Both the position numbers and the translations under genes were made by a program. A stretch of 64,000 bases of DNA from JABDQW01 sp942492025. GTDB lineage: Bacteria; Pseudomonadota; Gammaproteobacteria; SZUA-229. This document shows, piece by piece, positions 53,122-62,751 of this stretch; position 1 is the first letter of the stretch; every line of letters begins with the position of its first letter. Location: positions 62,001 through 126,000 of the forward strand of contig CALODJ010000003.1 of the NCBI GenBank assembly GCA_942492025.1. The letters are read 5' to 3'. The notes under the pieces were generated by a model. The model was not told the origin of the DNA, made no database searches, and saw only the letters and a program-made list of their open reading frames with translations.

Positions 53122-55428
53122 TTATTCGCCAGACTTGCTGTCTGGCAATGTCTTGACGTGTACATCGCGCTGCGGGAATGGAATTTCAATGCCTTGTTCG
53201 CGGAAGGCCTTGTCTATTGCAAAGTTGAGGTTGCTGATCGTGCTCAGGCGGCGATCAACATCGTAGAGATGTACGCGTAGTTCGAAGTCCAGCGAGCTGT
53301 CTCCAAAGCCACGGAATAAAACGAGTGGCTTGGGCGAGGTTCCGTCTTTGACAACCAGATCATTCTCCTCTGCAACCTGTGTCATTATATTTCTAACTTT
53401 TTCTGTGTCGCTGCCATAGGCCACACCAACATTTACTATGGCGCGGCCGCGAATGTCATCTAGCATATAGTTGGTAACCTGGTTGGAAATCAGCTCTGAA
53501 TTGGGAACGATGACATCAGAACGATCAAAGGTAATGATACGTGTTGAGCGTATGCGGATGTCTTTTACATAACCTTCAGTTGTGCCAACCTGTATCCAAT
53601 CACCTTTTCTTATCGGTCTTTCAAATAAGAGTATCAGCCCGGAGACAAAGTTATTGACTATATTCTGTAAACCAAAACCAATGCCCACCGATAACGCGCC
53701 GAATATGATGGCAATATTACTGAAGTCAAATCCTGCGACGGACAGAGCCACCAGAGCAGCAATCACGAACATGATATATCCGGTGATAGTGACAATGGCT
53801 TCGCGGCCACCGCGCTCGATCGATGTTTTTGGCAGCCAGTTTGTGTCAAGCTGGCGTTTGATCGCGCCGGTTGAGATGATAATCAGGGCAAAGAAGAATA
53901 CTGACAGGAGGAACTTGCTGGGAACGATTCTGAATTCACCAATAGTGAATCCATTGACCAGGTAGTTGCGTGCGTGTGCAATGGTCGCACCCGTCTGGTC
54001 AAATGAACTCAGTAGTATATAGGCAAACACGCCCCAGATGATGATGGTCGTCAGTAGCCGTATCCATACCAGACCCGGTAGTCTCTTTTTATCTTCAACA
54101 CCGAGTTTTACATGCAGGCGCCGGGTCCATTCATAGGTGCCGTCGTCCATGGCATTGAACAGGTCCTGAAATAATTTTGATACAGTGGTCAATGCAGCGA
54201 AGGTAATGAATATTAGAAATATATATTGTCGACCAGCCAGGCCGATGTTTCTGTAACCCGACCACTCGGCCATTAATGTCAGTGCAAAAAGAACGATCAC
54301 CGTTATAAACAGCCACCTGAATCTGCTGAGTTTTGGCGACCTGAACAAAACGAGAAATAACCAGATCAGGTTGAGAACAATCAATAACGAAAAAACATCT
54401 CTGAGTAATAAGAGATTACTTTCGGGTATACTTTCTGAAAATATCGTGTAGAAGGCCATATAGCCAAGGAAAGACAGCAGCGCGAGTATGTGCAACCTGC
54501 GCGAGAGTTTTTCAGGAATGCCGGGTGTGAAATCGATAAACACTTGCGCGGGTTTTACCGGTGAAAAGATAAACCTGACAACTGCAATGAAAGCGAGATA
54601 AATCAGAAAACCTATGGCCAATGTTGTAATGAAGGGTGTCGGCTTAATGCCCCGTGTTGTTACATACAGAATTAATGCGGTGGATGAGGCGCCGAACAGC
54701 CAGGGTGCATAATGTGCAAAGGTAGTTATTGCAGCTCGTGTGAAATTCTCCACATAGTCATCGATCCATTCGACGGAGCTCTCCAGTTTCAACAAGGTTT
54801 TGCGTATCCACACGCCAATGAGGATCAACAGGACCACAATGGATACATCCACCAGGACCATGGGCATATCGAGCGCTTGCAGACCAGCATGCTTCCAGAA
54901 AAACGTACCAGAATCGGCGATGAGTTCGAACGGGCTTTTCAGGTATTCGATAACCAGGGTGTAAATGTTCGGTCCGCGTATAAAATATTTTTCCTTGAAG
55001 TAGGATGTTTCTGCCAGACCTATTTGCTCATTGGCATCATCGCTGTGCTGTTTGAACAGATTGCATTGGGCCAGCATCTTATCCAGCTTATCTCGCGCTG
55101 ATTGCAGCTCTTTTCGCTTAACTGTTACTGCTTTTGTTTCGTCTTTTACTGCTTCGCCCAGCCCGTCCAGCGATTCCTGTATCTTCTTTAGTTTTGCTTC
55201 ATTTTCATCGATACAGACCGAAGCTTTACTGCCGAGCTTGATTGTGATCTTGGTCCATTTGGCCAAGTCTTCCTTTTCGTAGTTTCCGCGATCCAGCTTG
55301 AAGGTGATGGTTTTAATCTGTTTGGACAGGGCTTCCAGTTCTTTATATTCCTCATCGGCAGATACCAAGGATGTTGCTGTGGTTAGCAACAGCAATAGCG
55401 TTGTGAGTATGAATTTAAATGGTTTCAT
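53122..55428 (-). CDS. Large MscS-family mechanosensitive channel (MscK/YnaI-like)
   Basis: A 768-aa channel with a signal peptide (to about VSA), a periplasmic coiled-coil region (about 25-150), several transmembrane helices and a C-terminal MscS core. The pore helix is GALSVGIGFGLQNIVNNFVSG, followed by LFERPIRKGDWIQVG, the beta-domain hallmark, and a C-terminal alpha/beta domain (to SGE). It should release solutes on membrane tension after osmotic down-shock. The start codon overlaps the nhaA stop (ATGA), so it is coupled to a sodium/proton antiporter. It lies next to an IS110 element downstream. Confidence 0.85.
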   Translation of the reverse strand: MKPFKFILTTLLLLLTTATSLVSADEEYKELEALSKQIKTITFKLDRGNYEKEDLAKWTKITIKLGSKASVCIDENEAKLKKIQESLDGLGEAVKDETKAVTVKRKELQSARDKLDKMLAQCNLFKQHSDDANEQIGLAETSYFKEKYFIRGPNIYTLVIEYLKSPFELIADSGTFFWKHAGLQALDMPMVLVDVSIVVLLILIGVWIRKTLLKLESSVEWIDDYVENFTRAAITTFAHYAPWLFGASSTALILYVTTRGIKPTPFITTLAIGFLIYLAFIAVVRFIFSPVKPAQVFIDFTPGIPEKLSRRLHILALLSFLGYMAFYTIFSESIPESNLLLLRDVFSLLIVLNLIWLFLVLFRSPKLSRFRWLFITVIVLFALTLMAEWSGYRNIGLAGRQYIFLIFITFAALTTVSKLFQDLFNAMDDGTYEWTRRLHVKLGVEDKKRLPGLVWIRLLTTIIIWGVFAYILLSSFDQTGATIAHARNYLVNGFTIGEFRIVPSKFLLSVFFFALIIISTGAIKRQLDTNWLPKTSIERGGREAIVTITGYIMFVIAALVALSVAGFDFSNIAIIFGALSVGIGFGLQNIVNNFVSGLILLFERPIRKGDWIQVGTTEGYVKDIRIRSTRIITFDRSDVIVPNSELISNQVTNYMLDDIRGRAIVNVGVAYGSDTEKVRNIMTQVAEENDLVVKDGTSPKPLVLFRGFGDSSLDFELRVHLYDVDRRLSTISNLNFAIDKAFREQGIEIPFPQRDVHVKTLPDSKSGE

Positions 55429-56612
55429 TCGTACCGGGTTTCCACGTTGCTAGCCTTGCTGAATCTAAGAACAAGAAAACCAACTATGCCAGAAAGGAAA
55501 GAAGCCACGAGTATTGCCAGCCTGTCGGCATATTCATACAGGGCATCGTCCTTGAAAGCCAGCGAGTCGACAAAAAGACTCATCGTGAAGCCAATGCCCG
55601 TCAATACGGCAACACCGTATAACTGCAGCCAGTTGGCGTTGGCCGGCAATGTAGCCAGTTTCAGTTTGATAGCGATGAAGCTGAAAAGAAAAACACCAAT
55701 CTGTTTGCCGAAGAAAAGCCCGGTCATGATGCCGACGGGCACAGAGCCCAGCATGCTGGCGAACGAGACCTGGCGTAAATCCACACCGGCATTGACAAAT
55801 GCAAACATCGGCAATACAAAAAAAGCCACCCAGAAGTGTAAATCCTCTTCGATCGATTTCGACAGTGAGAATTCGTTGCCCTGCTTGTCGGTTGATTTGA
55901 GCGGTATGGTGAAGGCGAGTGCAACACCGGCAAGCGTCGCGTGTACACCGGATTTGAGCACACTGACCCACAAAATAACGCCGACAATGATGTAGGCGGC
56001 TTTTTTTACGACACCGCGGTGATTCATGAATATCAACGTGGCGATAGCCAACAGTGCAATTGTTATCGACAGGGTTGACAGTTCGGCCGTATAGAAGATC
56101 GCGATGATAATGATCGCGCCCAGGTCATCGATGATGGCTAGCGCGAGCAGGAAGACTTTTAATGAGGCGGGTACCCTTTTGCCCAGTAATGAGAGGATGC
56201 CAAGTGCGAAAGCGATATCGGTTGCCGTTGGAATCGCCCAGCCCTGCATGCCAATAGGCTGATCCTGGTTAAAGTAGATATAAAAAAGGGCAGGAACAAC
56301 CATGCCGCCCAGCGCAGCAATCCCGGGTAGTGCGACCTGTGACAGGGTGGAAAGATGACCCTCGATGATTTCACGCTTGACTTCAAGACCGATCAACAAA
56401 AAGAAAACGGCCATCAGACCGTCGTTTATCCATAGATACAGCGGCTTGTCAATGTGTAATGCGCCAAACCGGATTTCAACCGGTGTGTGGAGAAAGGCAT
56501 TGTATATCTCTGATAGCGCTGAATTTTTTAGTAACAGGGCGAGTAGGGTCACAAAAATCAAAACGATTCCTGATGAAGACTCCTTTTTAATAAATTCTTC
56601 TAAAAAGTTCAT
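55425..56612 (-). CDS. nhaA: Na+/H+ antiporter NhaA
   Basis: A 395-aa, 12-helix antiporter for sodium and pH homeostasis. GIVLIFVTLLALLLKNS at the start, GWAIPTATDIAFALGIL (the ion-site region) and LALAIIDDLGAIIIIAIFYT with the two adjacent aspartates (equivalents of E. coli Asp-163/Asp-164) are clear. A C-terminal LFVDSLAF segment follows. The stop codon overlaps the channel's start, indicating one salt- and osmo-adaptation transcription unit. Confidence 0.94.
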   Translation of the reverse strand: MNFLEEFIKKESSSGIVLIFVTLLALLLKNSALSEIYNAFLHTPVEIRFGALHIDKPLYLWINDGLMAVFFLLIGLEVKREIIEGHLSTLSQVALPGIAALGGMVVPALFYIYFNQDQPIGMQGWAIPTATDIAFALGILSLLGKRVPASLKVFLLALAIIDDLGAIIIIAIFYTAELSTLSITIALLAIATLIFMNHRGVVKKAAYIIVGVILWVSVLKSGVHATLAGVALAFTIPLKSTDKQGNEFSLSKSIEEDLHFWVAFFVLPMFAFVNAGVDLRQVSFASMLGSVPVGIMTGLFFGKQIGVFLFSFIAIKLKLATLPANANWLQLYGVAVLTGIGFTMSLFVDSLAFKDDALYEYADRLAILVASFLSGIVGFLVLRFSKASNVETRYE

Positions 56613-56749
56613 GTTCGACCTGTTGCCTTCTGTTGTTTTTTACAAGGTGGATTGTGCCAAAAAATCAGGAAAGAATGCAATTATACCGATCTCAAGCGGG
56701 TGCCGGACAATCATTCGAAGATGACACCTTTCTGCAATAGACGGGCTAG

Positions 56750-56777
56750 CAGCCCGCATTTCTCACCAGGCGGGCTA
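56750..56777. repeat. Minimal hairpin from the AGCCCGCATTT repeat, carries a stop codon
   Basis: AGCCCGCATTTCTCACCAGG is followed directly by CGGGCTAG, so AGCCCGC pairs with GCGGGCT. The CTA at 56775-56777, read on the minus strand, is the stop codon of the lipoprotein gene. The hairpin lies in the 162-bp gap upstream of nhaA. Confidence 0.65.
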
Positions 56778-57143
56778 GATGGGAGGTTTGGAACAGGTGT
56801 AAGCCTGGCCGAGCAGGGTGACAGATGTCGCGAAGTCAATATTTTTAAAGATAACAACCGTATTGGCCCCCATGCTGTGAGCCCTGTTCTTTATGTCATT
56901 CAGCGCGCCCTGGGTCAGGTTGGTATTGCTGATAAACAGGTAAGTATACCAATGGCCTTCGCTCCCGATCACTTCGCCCAGGCGGGTGCAGCTGCGTTCC
57001 AAAGATTCCAGGACATCCTTGTCGATGACGGTCGAAATAAAATACAGGCGTACTTTATCTGAGGCACCATCGGTTCGAATAATCGTTGTACAGGAGCCAA
57101 GCAGGATCACGAGCAGTGCAGTGAATAAGCGTCTTGTGTTCAT
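56775..57143 (-). CDS. DUF4156-like lipoprotein
   Basis: A 122-aa lipoprotein with signal M-N-T-R-R-L-F-T-A-L-L-V-I-L-L-G-S-C (Cys-18 lipobox L-G-S-C). The mature part fits the DUF4156 family by LNDIKNRAHSMGANTVVIFK and a final GQAYTCSK, similar to E. coli YjeI. Function is unknown. The stop codon falls in a repeat end (TAGCCCG), so the last residues K-P-P-I may not be the ancestral C-terminus. Confidence 0.65.
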   Translation of the reverse strand: MNTRRLFTALLVILLGSCTTIIRTDGASDKVRLYFISTVIDKDVLESLERSCTRLGEVIGSEGHWYTYLFISNTNLTQGALNDIKNRAHSMGANTVVIFKNIDFATSVTLLGQAYTCSKPPI

Positions 57144-57314
57144 ATTGTTGTAAGCGTATCGGCCTGGCCAAAGAATGATAGTCTTTATATTGAATGGCGA
57201 CCTGGATTTGATGACAAGAATAGATTATAGCGCTAAAACACAAACATCGACGCGGACGAGAGGGGCTGGTTAAACAGGGTAGACATGACCCATAAGATGC
57301 GTCATCGAGGTCGA

Positions 57315-58457
57315 TCAATATTCATAACTGACGCCGAGTGTCAGACGATAATCATCTTTTAGCGGAATAATGCCGTCATCACCTGCAGTTGGATTGCTGA
57401 TATGGTCCCAGATGAATGAGATATCGAAATCGAAAGAGCCGATGATTTCACTTTCGAAGGTGGTGACCATATGATGAGTGTATCCACCTGATGCTTTATT
57501 GCCCCATGTTGTGCTGTAACTATAAATAAAGTCGAGCTTTTTGGTCAATTCAATATCATAATCTGTACCCACAACCAGCACCGGTGTGGTTTCCTTGATG
57601 TTTTCTCCAGGTTGAACCGAAACGAAACGCGTGGCCTGGTAGGCAGGTCCACCGGCGATGTTCCAGTTGGTCCTGCTGGTATCGATAATGGTGTAACCCA
57701 AACCGGTACCAAGCGTGACTCGTGAGTCGATATTGGAAAATGGATCTCTGTAATACTCGCCGAAGATGGGACGTAAAAAGAAGCGCCGCGATTTAAACAG
57801 GTCATGTGTCGCGGAAATACGATGGTTGTTCGTCGTTTGTAGATCCTGAGCATTCGATATATTACCGATATAATCGGCTACGAATCTTGAAAAGGACGTC
57901 TGGCGCCTGATATTGGCTTTGGCGTTGTAGTCGACCTGGTCGGTATTGCCGCTTCGAACGATAAGACCAAGGGTAATCTTTGCTGACCAGTAATCTGATT
58001 CTTCTTCGCCGCCGGTAATAAACGAAACCAGTCGCGAGCGGTCGAATTCTACAGGCTCGTTGCCATTGGTTACGATTATCTTGGTTTCGTTTATTTCGAA
58101 GTAGCCATAGACAGTTCCATGACCTTCAATGTAGGCGCTACCGGGGATATGGGTTTCAACATACCTGACATCTTCCCAGTCAAGTGTGAGCAGGTCCAGC
58201 TTGTCGCTGTCGAACTCGAGACTGTCTTTATACAGACCTTTGATCTCACCCTTGAGCCATTCACCTGAAACCAGTTGCACCCAGTCGAAATCGATGACCG
58301 TTGGCTTCGAGGTCTCCCATTGGAAGGTTTTTTCCATATATTCCCTGTCGGCTTCCTCAGTTGGTATGTCGATTGGTTCCTGGGCGTGTGCGCTGCCGAT
58401 CAATACAGGCAGGCAGCAGCAGGCAAATGCCAGATGTCGGGTTTTTCCTGTGAGCAC
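57315..58457 (-). CDS. DUF481-family outer-membrane protein
   Basis: A 380-aa protein with signal peptide (cleavage near AHA-QEP). An N-terminal domain of about 150 residues contains QLVSGEWLKGEIKGLYKDSLEFDSDKLD. A C-terminal DUF481 barrel follows (from about SDYWSAKITLGLIVRSGNTD) to the final aromatic in LTLGVSYEY. DUF481 proteins include salt-stress-induced outer-membrane proteins such as YdiY. The location downstream of glutaredoxin and near nhaA and the channel supports envelope or osmotic roles. The 171-bp gap at its 3' side shows nothing. Confidence 0.82.
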   Translation of the reverse strand: MLTGKTRHLAFACCCLPVLIGSAHAQEPIDIPTEEADREYMEKTFQWETSKPTVIDFDWVQLVSGEWLKGEIKGLYKDSLEFDSDKLDLLTLDWEDVRYVETHIPGSAYIEGHGTVYGYFEINETKIIVTNGNEPVEFDRSRLVSFITGGEEESDYWSAKITLGLIVRSGNTDQVDYNAKANIRRQTSFSRFVADYIGNISNAQDLQTTNNHRISATHDLFKSRRFFLRPIFGEYYRDPFSNIDSRVTLGTGLGYTIIDTSRTNWNIAGGPAYQATRFVSVQPGENIKETTPVLVVGTDYDIELTKKLDFIYSYSTTWGNKASGGYTHHMVTTFESEIIGSFDFDISFIWDHISNPTAGDDGIIPLKDDYRLTLGVSYEY

Positions 58458-58489
58458 GGTGTTTGTTCTTTTAATATAATGAAGCGGCG

Positions 58490-58744
58490 TTATTCTACGA
58501 GGTCATCCAGCTTGTCTTCCATGTGCAGCTCGGTCAGTTCAGTAAAGCCACCGATCCACTTACCGTCAATTGCGATCTGAGGCACCGTGCGTGCGCCATT
58601 GGTGATACGACTGAACTCGCGGCGTGCGGCCATGTCTGTGTCTATACGAGCCTCATCATAGGGAATACCCCACTTGCTCAGCAGTGATTTGGTTTTTTCG
58701 CAGATGGGGCAGATGCCGGTGCTGAATACTTTTACTCTGGCCAT
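58490..58744 (-). CDS. Glutaredoxin (CPIC)
   Basis: An 84-aa glutaredoxin with the active site C-P-I-C at residues 12-15 (VKVFSTGICPICEKTKSLL), the cis-proline block ARTVPQIAIDGKWIGG and the glutathione-binding G-G-F-T-E. It is a dithiol type. It is divergent from the flavin reductase gene; a shared 38-92 bp promoter region lies between. It also lies just upstream of the DUF481 gene on the same strand. Confidence 0.88.
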   Translation of the reverse strand: MARVKVFSTGICPICEKTKSLLSKWGIPYDEARIDTDMAARREFSRITNGARTVPQIAIDGKWIGGFTELTELHMEDKLDDLVE

Positions 58745-58836
58745 GGTTATTTTGTTTAAAACATCACTAATAGGTTGTTTCTATGGCAAATTTATTGTGT
58801 GAAAATGAGCTGCACTTTCAACAGGGCAGATTTTAC

Positions 58837-59892
58837 ATGAGTTTCAAGGTAAGCGTGCCAGCAAGCGGCCACGAATTCAGCGTCGAGCAAGGCGAGACCA
58901 TACTCGAAGCCGCGCTGCGCCAGGGTGTCGGTCTGCCCTACGGCTGTCGTAACGGCGCTTGTGGCAAATGTGCCGGTGAGTTGATTTCGGGTGAAGTCAA
59001 TTATGCCAAGGAACTGAGCAGCCTTGCGTTGGATCAGCAAAAGCAGGGCAAGACATTATTCTGTCAGGCTCAGCCTCAAAGCAATGTTGAGATCAGGGTT
59101 CGCGAAATAAGCACGGGTCGCGATGTGGAGATCAAGACCCTGCCTTGCCGTGTGGAGTCAATGCAGCTGTTGACCCATGACATCATGAAACTTCAACTTA
59201 AACTGCCTGAAACAGAGCGGCTGCAGTTTCTCGCAGGGCAGTATATCGAGTTCCTGCTCAAAGACGGCAAGCGCCGTGCTTTTTCAATCGCAAATGCGCC
59301 GCACGATGACGAATTTATTGAACTGCATATCCGTCACGTTCCTGACGGTCAGTTTGGTGACTATGTGTTCGATGGCATGAAGGTCAAGGAATTGATGCGA
59401 CTGGAAGGACCGCTCGGTAGTTTTTACTTGCGCGAAGCATCCGACCGACCGATTATCATGATGGGGGGTGGTACCGGTTTTGCACCCTTGAAGGGTATGC
59501 TCGAGCATGCCTTTCATATCAATCTGAACAGGCCGGTACATCTTTTTTGTGGTGTGCGTGCTCGCAAGGACCTGTACATGGATGCAATCGTCAATAGCTG
59601 GCTGCGGCAGCATGATAACTTGAAGTACACACCGGTGCTGTCTGAACCTGAAGCGAAGGATAACTGGCAGGGTCAAACCGGTTTTGTTCACGAAGCGATT
59701 ATAGAACAATATCCTGACTTAAGCGGTTATGACGTGTACATGAGCGGGCCGCCTCCAATGATCAAGGCCGGCATGGATGCGTTTTATGCTCACGGTTTGC
59801 CGGAAACCCAGATCTATTCCGATTCGTTTGAATATTCCGATGATGCACTGCGGGCGATGGGTATTACCAAGCCCAGGACAGATGCTAGCTGA
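58837..59892 (+). CDS. 2Fe-2S flavodoxin-reductase-type NAD(P)H oxidoreductase (AscD-like)
   Basis: A 351-aa protein: an N-terminal plant-type [2Fe-2S] ferredoxin domain (YGCRNGACGKC, then FCQAQP for the fourth Cys), an FAD domain (RAFSIANAP, the R-x-Y-S-type motif as R-A-F-S) and an NAD(P)H domain (MMGGGTGFAPLKGML and MSGPPPMIKAG). Relatives are annotated as CDP-6-deoxy-glucoseen reductase, flavin reductase or oxygenase reductases; the partner is unknown. I take the ATG at 58837, matching the family M-S-F-K-V start; a longer start at 58783 adds 18 residues. Confidence 0.85.
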   Translation: MSFKVSVPASGHEFSVEQGETILEAALRQGVGLPYGCRNGACGKCAGELISGEVNYAKELSSLALDQQKQGKTLFCQAQPQSNVEIRVREISTGRDVEIKTLPCRVESMQLLTHDIMKLQLKLPETERLQFLAGQYIEFLLKDGKRRAFSIANAPHDDEFIELHIRHVPDGQFGDYVFDGMKVKELMRLEGPLGSFYLREASDRPIIMMGGGTGFAPLKGMLEHAFHINLNRPVHLFCGVRARKDLYMDAIVNSWLRQHDNLKYTPVLSEPEAKDNWQGQTGFVHEAIIEQYPDLSGYDVYMSGPPPMIKAGMDAFYAHGLPETQIYSDSFEYSDDALRAMGITKPRTDAS

Positions 59893-60015
59893 AGGATTCA
59901 GGTAATATCGACGGGCAGTCAATACTGTTGACATACCAAACGAATGTGACCTTCTAACCAATACGACTTCCTATATTGCCGCAAAGGTGCAGAGAAGACT
60001 GCCGGTTTTCGTAGT

Positions 60016-60060
60016 AGCGACTTTAGTCGCGGATTGCAGATGTTCGCGACTAAAGTCGCT
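60016..60060. repeat. AGCGACTTTAGTCGCG palindromic repeat
   Basis: AGCGACTTTAGTCGCG (60016-60031) and its exact reverse complement (60045-60060) around a 13-bp centre. Each arm is itself a palindrome (GCGACTTTAGTCGC). Such REP-like elements are common in gammaproteobacteria. It lies between two convergent genes and may end both transcripts. Confidence 0.7.
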
Positions 60061-60088
60061 CCGGGTAATCGAAATTCTCTGCGCAATT

Positions 60089-61507
60089 TCACAACAACGG
60101 GGAAGCAAGCCGGGCAATTTGTGCGGCAACACGAAACGGCAGTGGCTTGTTGTCGTAGTGTTCGCACAGCACTAACGCACTGTTTTCCAGATCGTCGGTC
60201 AACATGGCTTCGATCTGTTTGATGAATTCATCATCTGCAACCAGCGCCGTGGCCTCGAAGTTAAGATACAGCGAGCGGTTGTCCAGGTTCACCGTACCGA
60301 CACCGGCGACGACATCATCAACCAGTATCACCTTCTGATGCATGAAGCGGTCACGAAAGCGGTACAGGCGTACGCCACTGCTCAGCATGTCACCGTAGTA
60401 GGTGTAAGCGGCAAGTTCGACGATTCGCTGGTCGGCCTTGTCGGGCAGGATGATGCGAACATCAACGCCTCTGAGCGCCGCCGCTTGCAGGGCGACCACC
60501 ATGGCATCGTCGGGTACAAAGTAAGGGCTGGTGAGCCACAGCCGTGATCGTGACTGGCTGATCAGGGTCAGAAATAGGATGCCACAGTTATACACCGCAT
60601 CTGCCGGACCCGTATTAATGATTGCAACGGCCTGAGCAGAGTCCTTGGCGGGTTTGATTACTGAGCTGAGTGGCACAATCTGCCGGGTCGCCCAGTACCA
60701 GTCCTTGAGAAAAGAGAACTCGATGTGCTGCGCAGCGGGTCCATCCAGCCTCAAATGCGTGTCGCGATATTTGAGGTATTCCTCGCCGAGGTTGTGGCCG
60801 CCAATGAAACCGATATGTCCGTCAACGACCAGCAGCTTGCGGTGATTACGGAAGTTGATCTGGAAACGGTTACTACGACCTTTTGTGGTTTTGAAACCAG
60901 AGACTGTTATGCCTGCGTCGCGCATCGTATCAAGATAGCTGTCCGGTAATTTGATGCTACCTATTTCGTCATACAGGAACAGGACACGCAGACCGCTGCG
61001 AACCTTATCGATCAGTGCATCACGCAGGCGACGACCGACAGCATCATCGCGGACAATATAGAATTGCACCAGTACATAGGCTTCAGCTGATTCGATTGCG
61101 TTGATCATTGCATCATAGGTTGCCTCACCGTCGATCAGCAGCTCGACCTGGTTTGCGCGCAGAAAGGGTATATGGGTGAGGTTTCTGCTCAGCGCCTCGA
61201 TAACCTCGAGCCCGTGGCGTGGCTTGGCGGCCATGGCGTTCATTTGCGCCAGCCACTCCTGTACTCGCGTGCCGACGCTCGCTTCCGCTTTACGCAGTGC
61301 TTCGGTATAACCGAGAAAGCGCGTGCGGCCAAACACGACATATAACGGTACTGTGATCAGTGGCATAGTGATCAGCGCAATAAACCAGGCAATTGCACCC
61401 TGGGACGAGCGCGGCTGCATGACTGCGTTGATAGCAAGCACCACACCGAGAATTTCTGCCACGAGCAGGACGGTACCGATAATGGTGAGCTGCTGCAAAT
61501 CAAGCAT
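60089..61507 (-). CDS. cls: Cardiolipin synthase (ClsA type)
   Basis: Phospholipase-D-family enzyme of 472 aa joining two phosphatidylglycerols. Two N-terminal transmembrane helices (about 8-30 and 38-58) precede two HKD catalytic motifs: NHRKLLVVDGHIGFIGG and MHQKVILVDDVVAGVGT. ARWLTSPYF-like (LWLTSPYFVPDD) is the family linker. The length is near E. coli ClsA. It lies downstream of hemY/hemD, but a 70-bp gap suggests its own promoter. Confidence 0.93.
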   Translation of the reverse strand: MLDLQQLTIIGTVLLVAEILGVVLAINAVMQPRSSQGAIAWFIALITMPLITVPLYVVFGRTRFLGYTEALRKAEASVGTRVQEWLAQMNAMAAKPRHGLEVIEALSRNLTHIPFLRANQVELLIDGEATYDAMINAIESAEAYVLVQFYIVRDDAVGRRLRDALIDKVRSGLRVLFLYDEIGSIKLPDSYLDTMRDAGITVSGFKTTKGRSNRFQINFRNHRKLLVVDGHIGFIGGHNLGEEYLKYRDTHLRLDGPAAQHIEFSFLKDWYWATRQIVPLSSVIKPAKDSAQAVAIINTGPADAVYNCGILFLTLISQSRSRLWLTSPYFVPDDAMVVALQAAALRGVDVRIILPDKADQRIVELAAYTYYGDMLSSGVRLYRFRDRFMHQKVILVDDVVAGVGTVNLDNRSLYLNFEATALVADDEFIKQIEAMLTDDLENSALVLCEHYDNKPLPFRVAAQIARLASPLL

Positions 61508-61579
61508 CTATGGTTGCTGTGTGATGCGCTGCTTTCACATTAACAGTAGTCGGCATTGCGCGAAGGCGGACGTAACGGG

Positions 61580-61924
61580 CTAAATCACCCTGAGTTCCGG
61601 TTGTACGATTACACGTTCGAAATCCCTTCCGGCATTCGCCAGCGCTTGTTCACCATAATCACCTGTAAGCATATGCAGACCCTGGCGGTGGCTTCTTTTT
61701 TCACCCAACGTCGCGGTGAAATTGATGAAACGCTGAATGATGTAAGACACAACCATACAGGCAGGCAAAATTGCGAGTGCACCCACACCCACTTCAAACG
61801 GCGTGGCCCGGTATTGGTATTCAGCAAAACTGACCCGCATCAGACCCATGTCATTGTAGCTGTACATCGCGTAGCCGGCGGTGATGATGGCCGCCAGCAA
61901 AAGGTAAAAGAACAGACGTTTCAT
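61580..61924 (-). pseudogene. hemY: Truncated HemY (N-terminal part only)
   Basis: A 114-aa protein with the HemY N-terminus: two hydrophobic segments (FFYLLLAAIITAGYAMY and GALAILPACMVVSYIIQRF) separated by a short loop, then the start of the TPR region (HRQGLHMLTGDYGEQALANA). Full HemY is about 390-400 aa, so three quarters are missing. The frame ends at a TAG inside GATTTAGCCCG, the outer end of the window's main repeat family, and cls follows, so no remainder exists downstream. Its ATG overlaps the hemD stop (ATGA). It may be a repeat-mediated truncation; whether the short product works is unknown. Confidence 0.6.
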
Positions 61925-62694
61925 GTTTTGTAGCCCATTTTGACTTTTGCATATTCTAGGGCATTCATACAGGCTTCGTCAGTAGCATTTTCAGCAATGA
62001 TGATGTTGTCGAAGCCCAACGTTTGTGCCAGAGCCTGAGCACGCTCTCCGGGTACAATCAGAAAGCGCCCGGTAAGCAGTGCCTTGTCACCCGCCAGATC
62101 ATACAGGTTTCGCAGGCCCTCATTGCTGCTGGTGGTAATAATGTCGGCTTGCTGAAGGTAGGCGTTTAATCGATTCGCGTCCACCGGTGGCGAGCGCTGA
62201 TACATATCAGCATAAAACACCACGGCACCCCTGGATTGCAGTGTATCTCCAAGCAAGGTTCTTCCGCCTTCACCACGAAAGATTACAATTTTCCTGGAGA
62301 ATATTTGTTCGGCCTGCAATGATGGGTGCTCGAGCAAGGCTTCACTGTCATGACCATCGGGCTTGATGGCGATAGACAGACCGTGTGATTCGAGCGAGCG
62401 GGCCGTTTTGCTGCCAATGGCGGCGAGCTTGATGTCAGCGGGTAATTTAACGAGATAATCCAGAGTTTTTTCTACCGCAGTTGGGCTGATAAAAATGGCT
62501 AGCGCAAACTCGGTCAGATGGTCGCGTGCATAGTCGCGACTTCTCTGGTCTTCAGGCTCGCTGATCTCAATCGCGGCAAAATGCAAGGCTGTGCCACCGG
62601 CGCGCTCGATCAGTTGGCAAAGACCGCCGGCCCGCGATGTCGGGCGCGTCACCAGAACCTTGAGACCTTGTAATGGTCCTGCGTGCGGTTGCAT
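61921..62694 (-). CDS. hemD: Uroporphyrinogen-III synthase HemD
   Basis: Closes and inverts the D ring of hydroxymethylbilane in heme synthesis. It is 257 aa from the ATG at 62694 (LQGLKVLVTRPTSRAGGLCQ). The two alternating Rossmann-like domains have ALAIFISPTAVE and ADIITTSSNEGLRNLYDL, plus KLAAIGSKTARSLESHG, standard for this poorly conserved family. A longer frame to 62832 reads through a repeat and is not credible. hemC normally precedes hemD; here the AlgR-type gene does. Confidence 0.85.
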   Translation of the reverse strand: MQPHAGPLQGLKVLVTRPTSRAGGLCQLIERAGGTALHFAAIEISEPEDQRSRDYARDHLTEFALAIFISPTAVEKTLDYLVKLPADIKLAAIGSKTARSLESHGLSIAIKPDGHDSEALLEHPSLQAEQIFSRKIVIFRGEGGRTLLGDTLQSRGAVVFYADMYQRSPPVDANRLNAYLQQADIITTSSNEGLRNLYDLAGDKALLTGRFLIVPGERAQALAQTLGFDNIIIAENATDEACMNALEYAKVKMGYKT

Positions 62695-62751
62695 TAAGGT
62701 TGGATCAGTTGATGCCGGCTCATTGCTGCTTATTCTATTGGAAAGTGGGCG

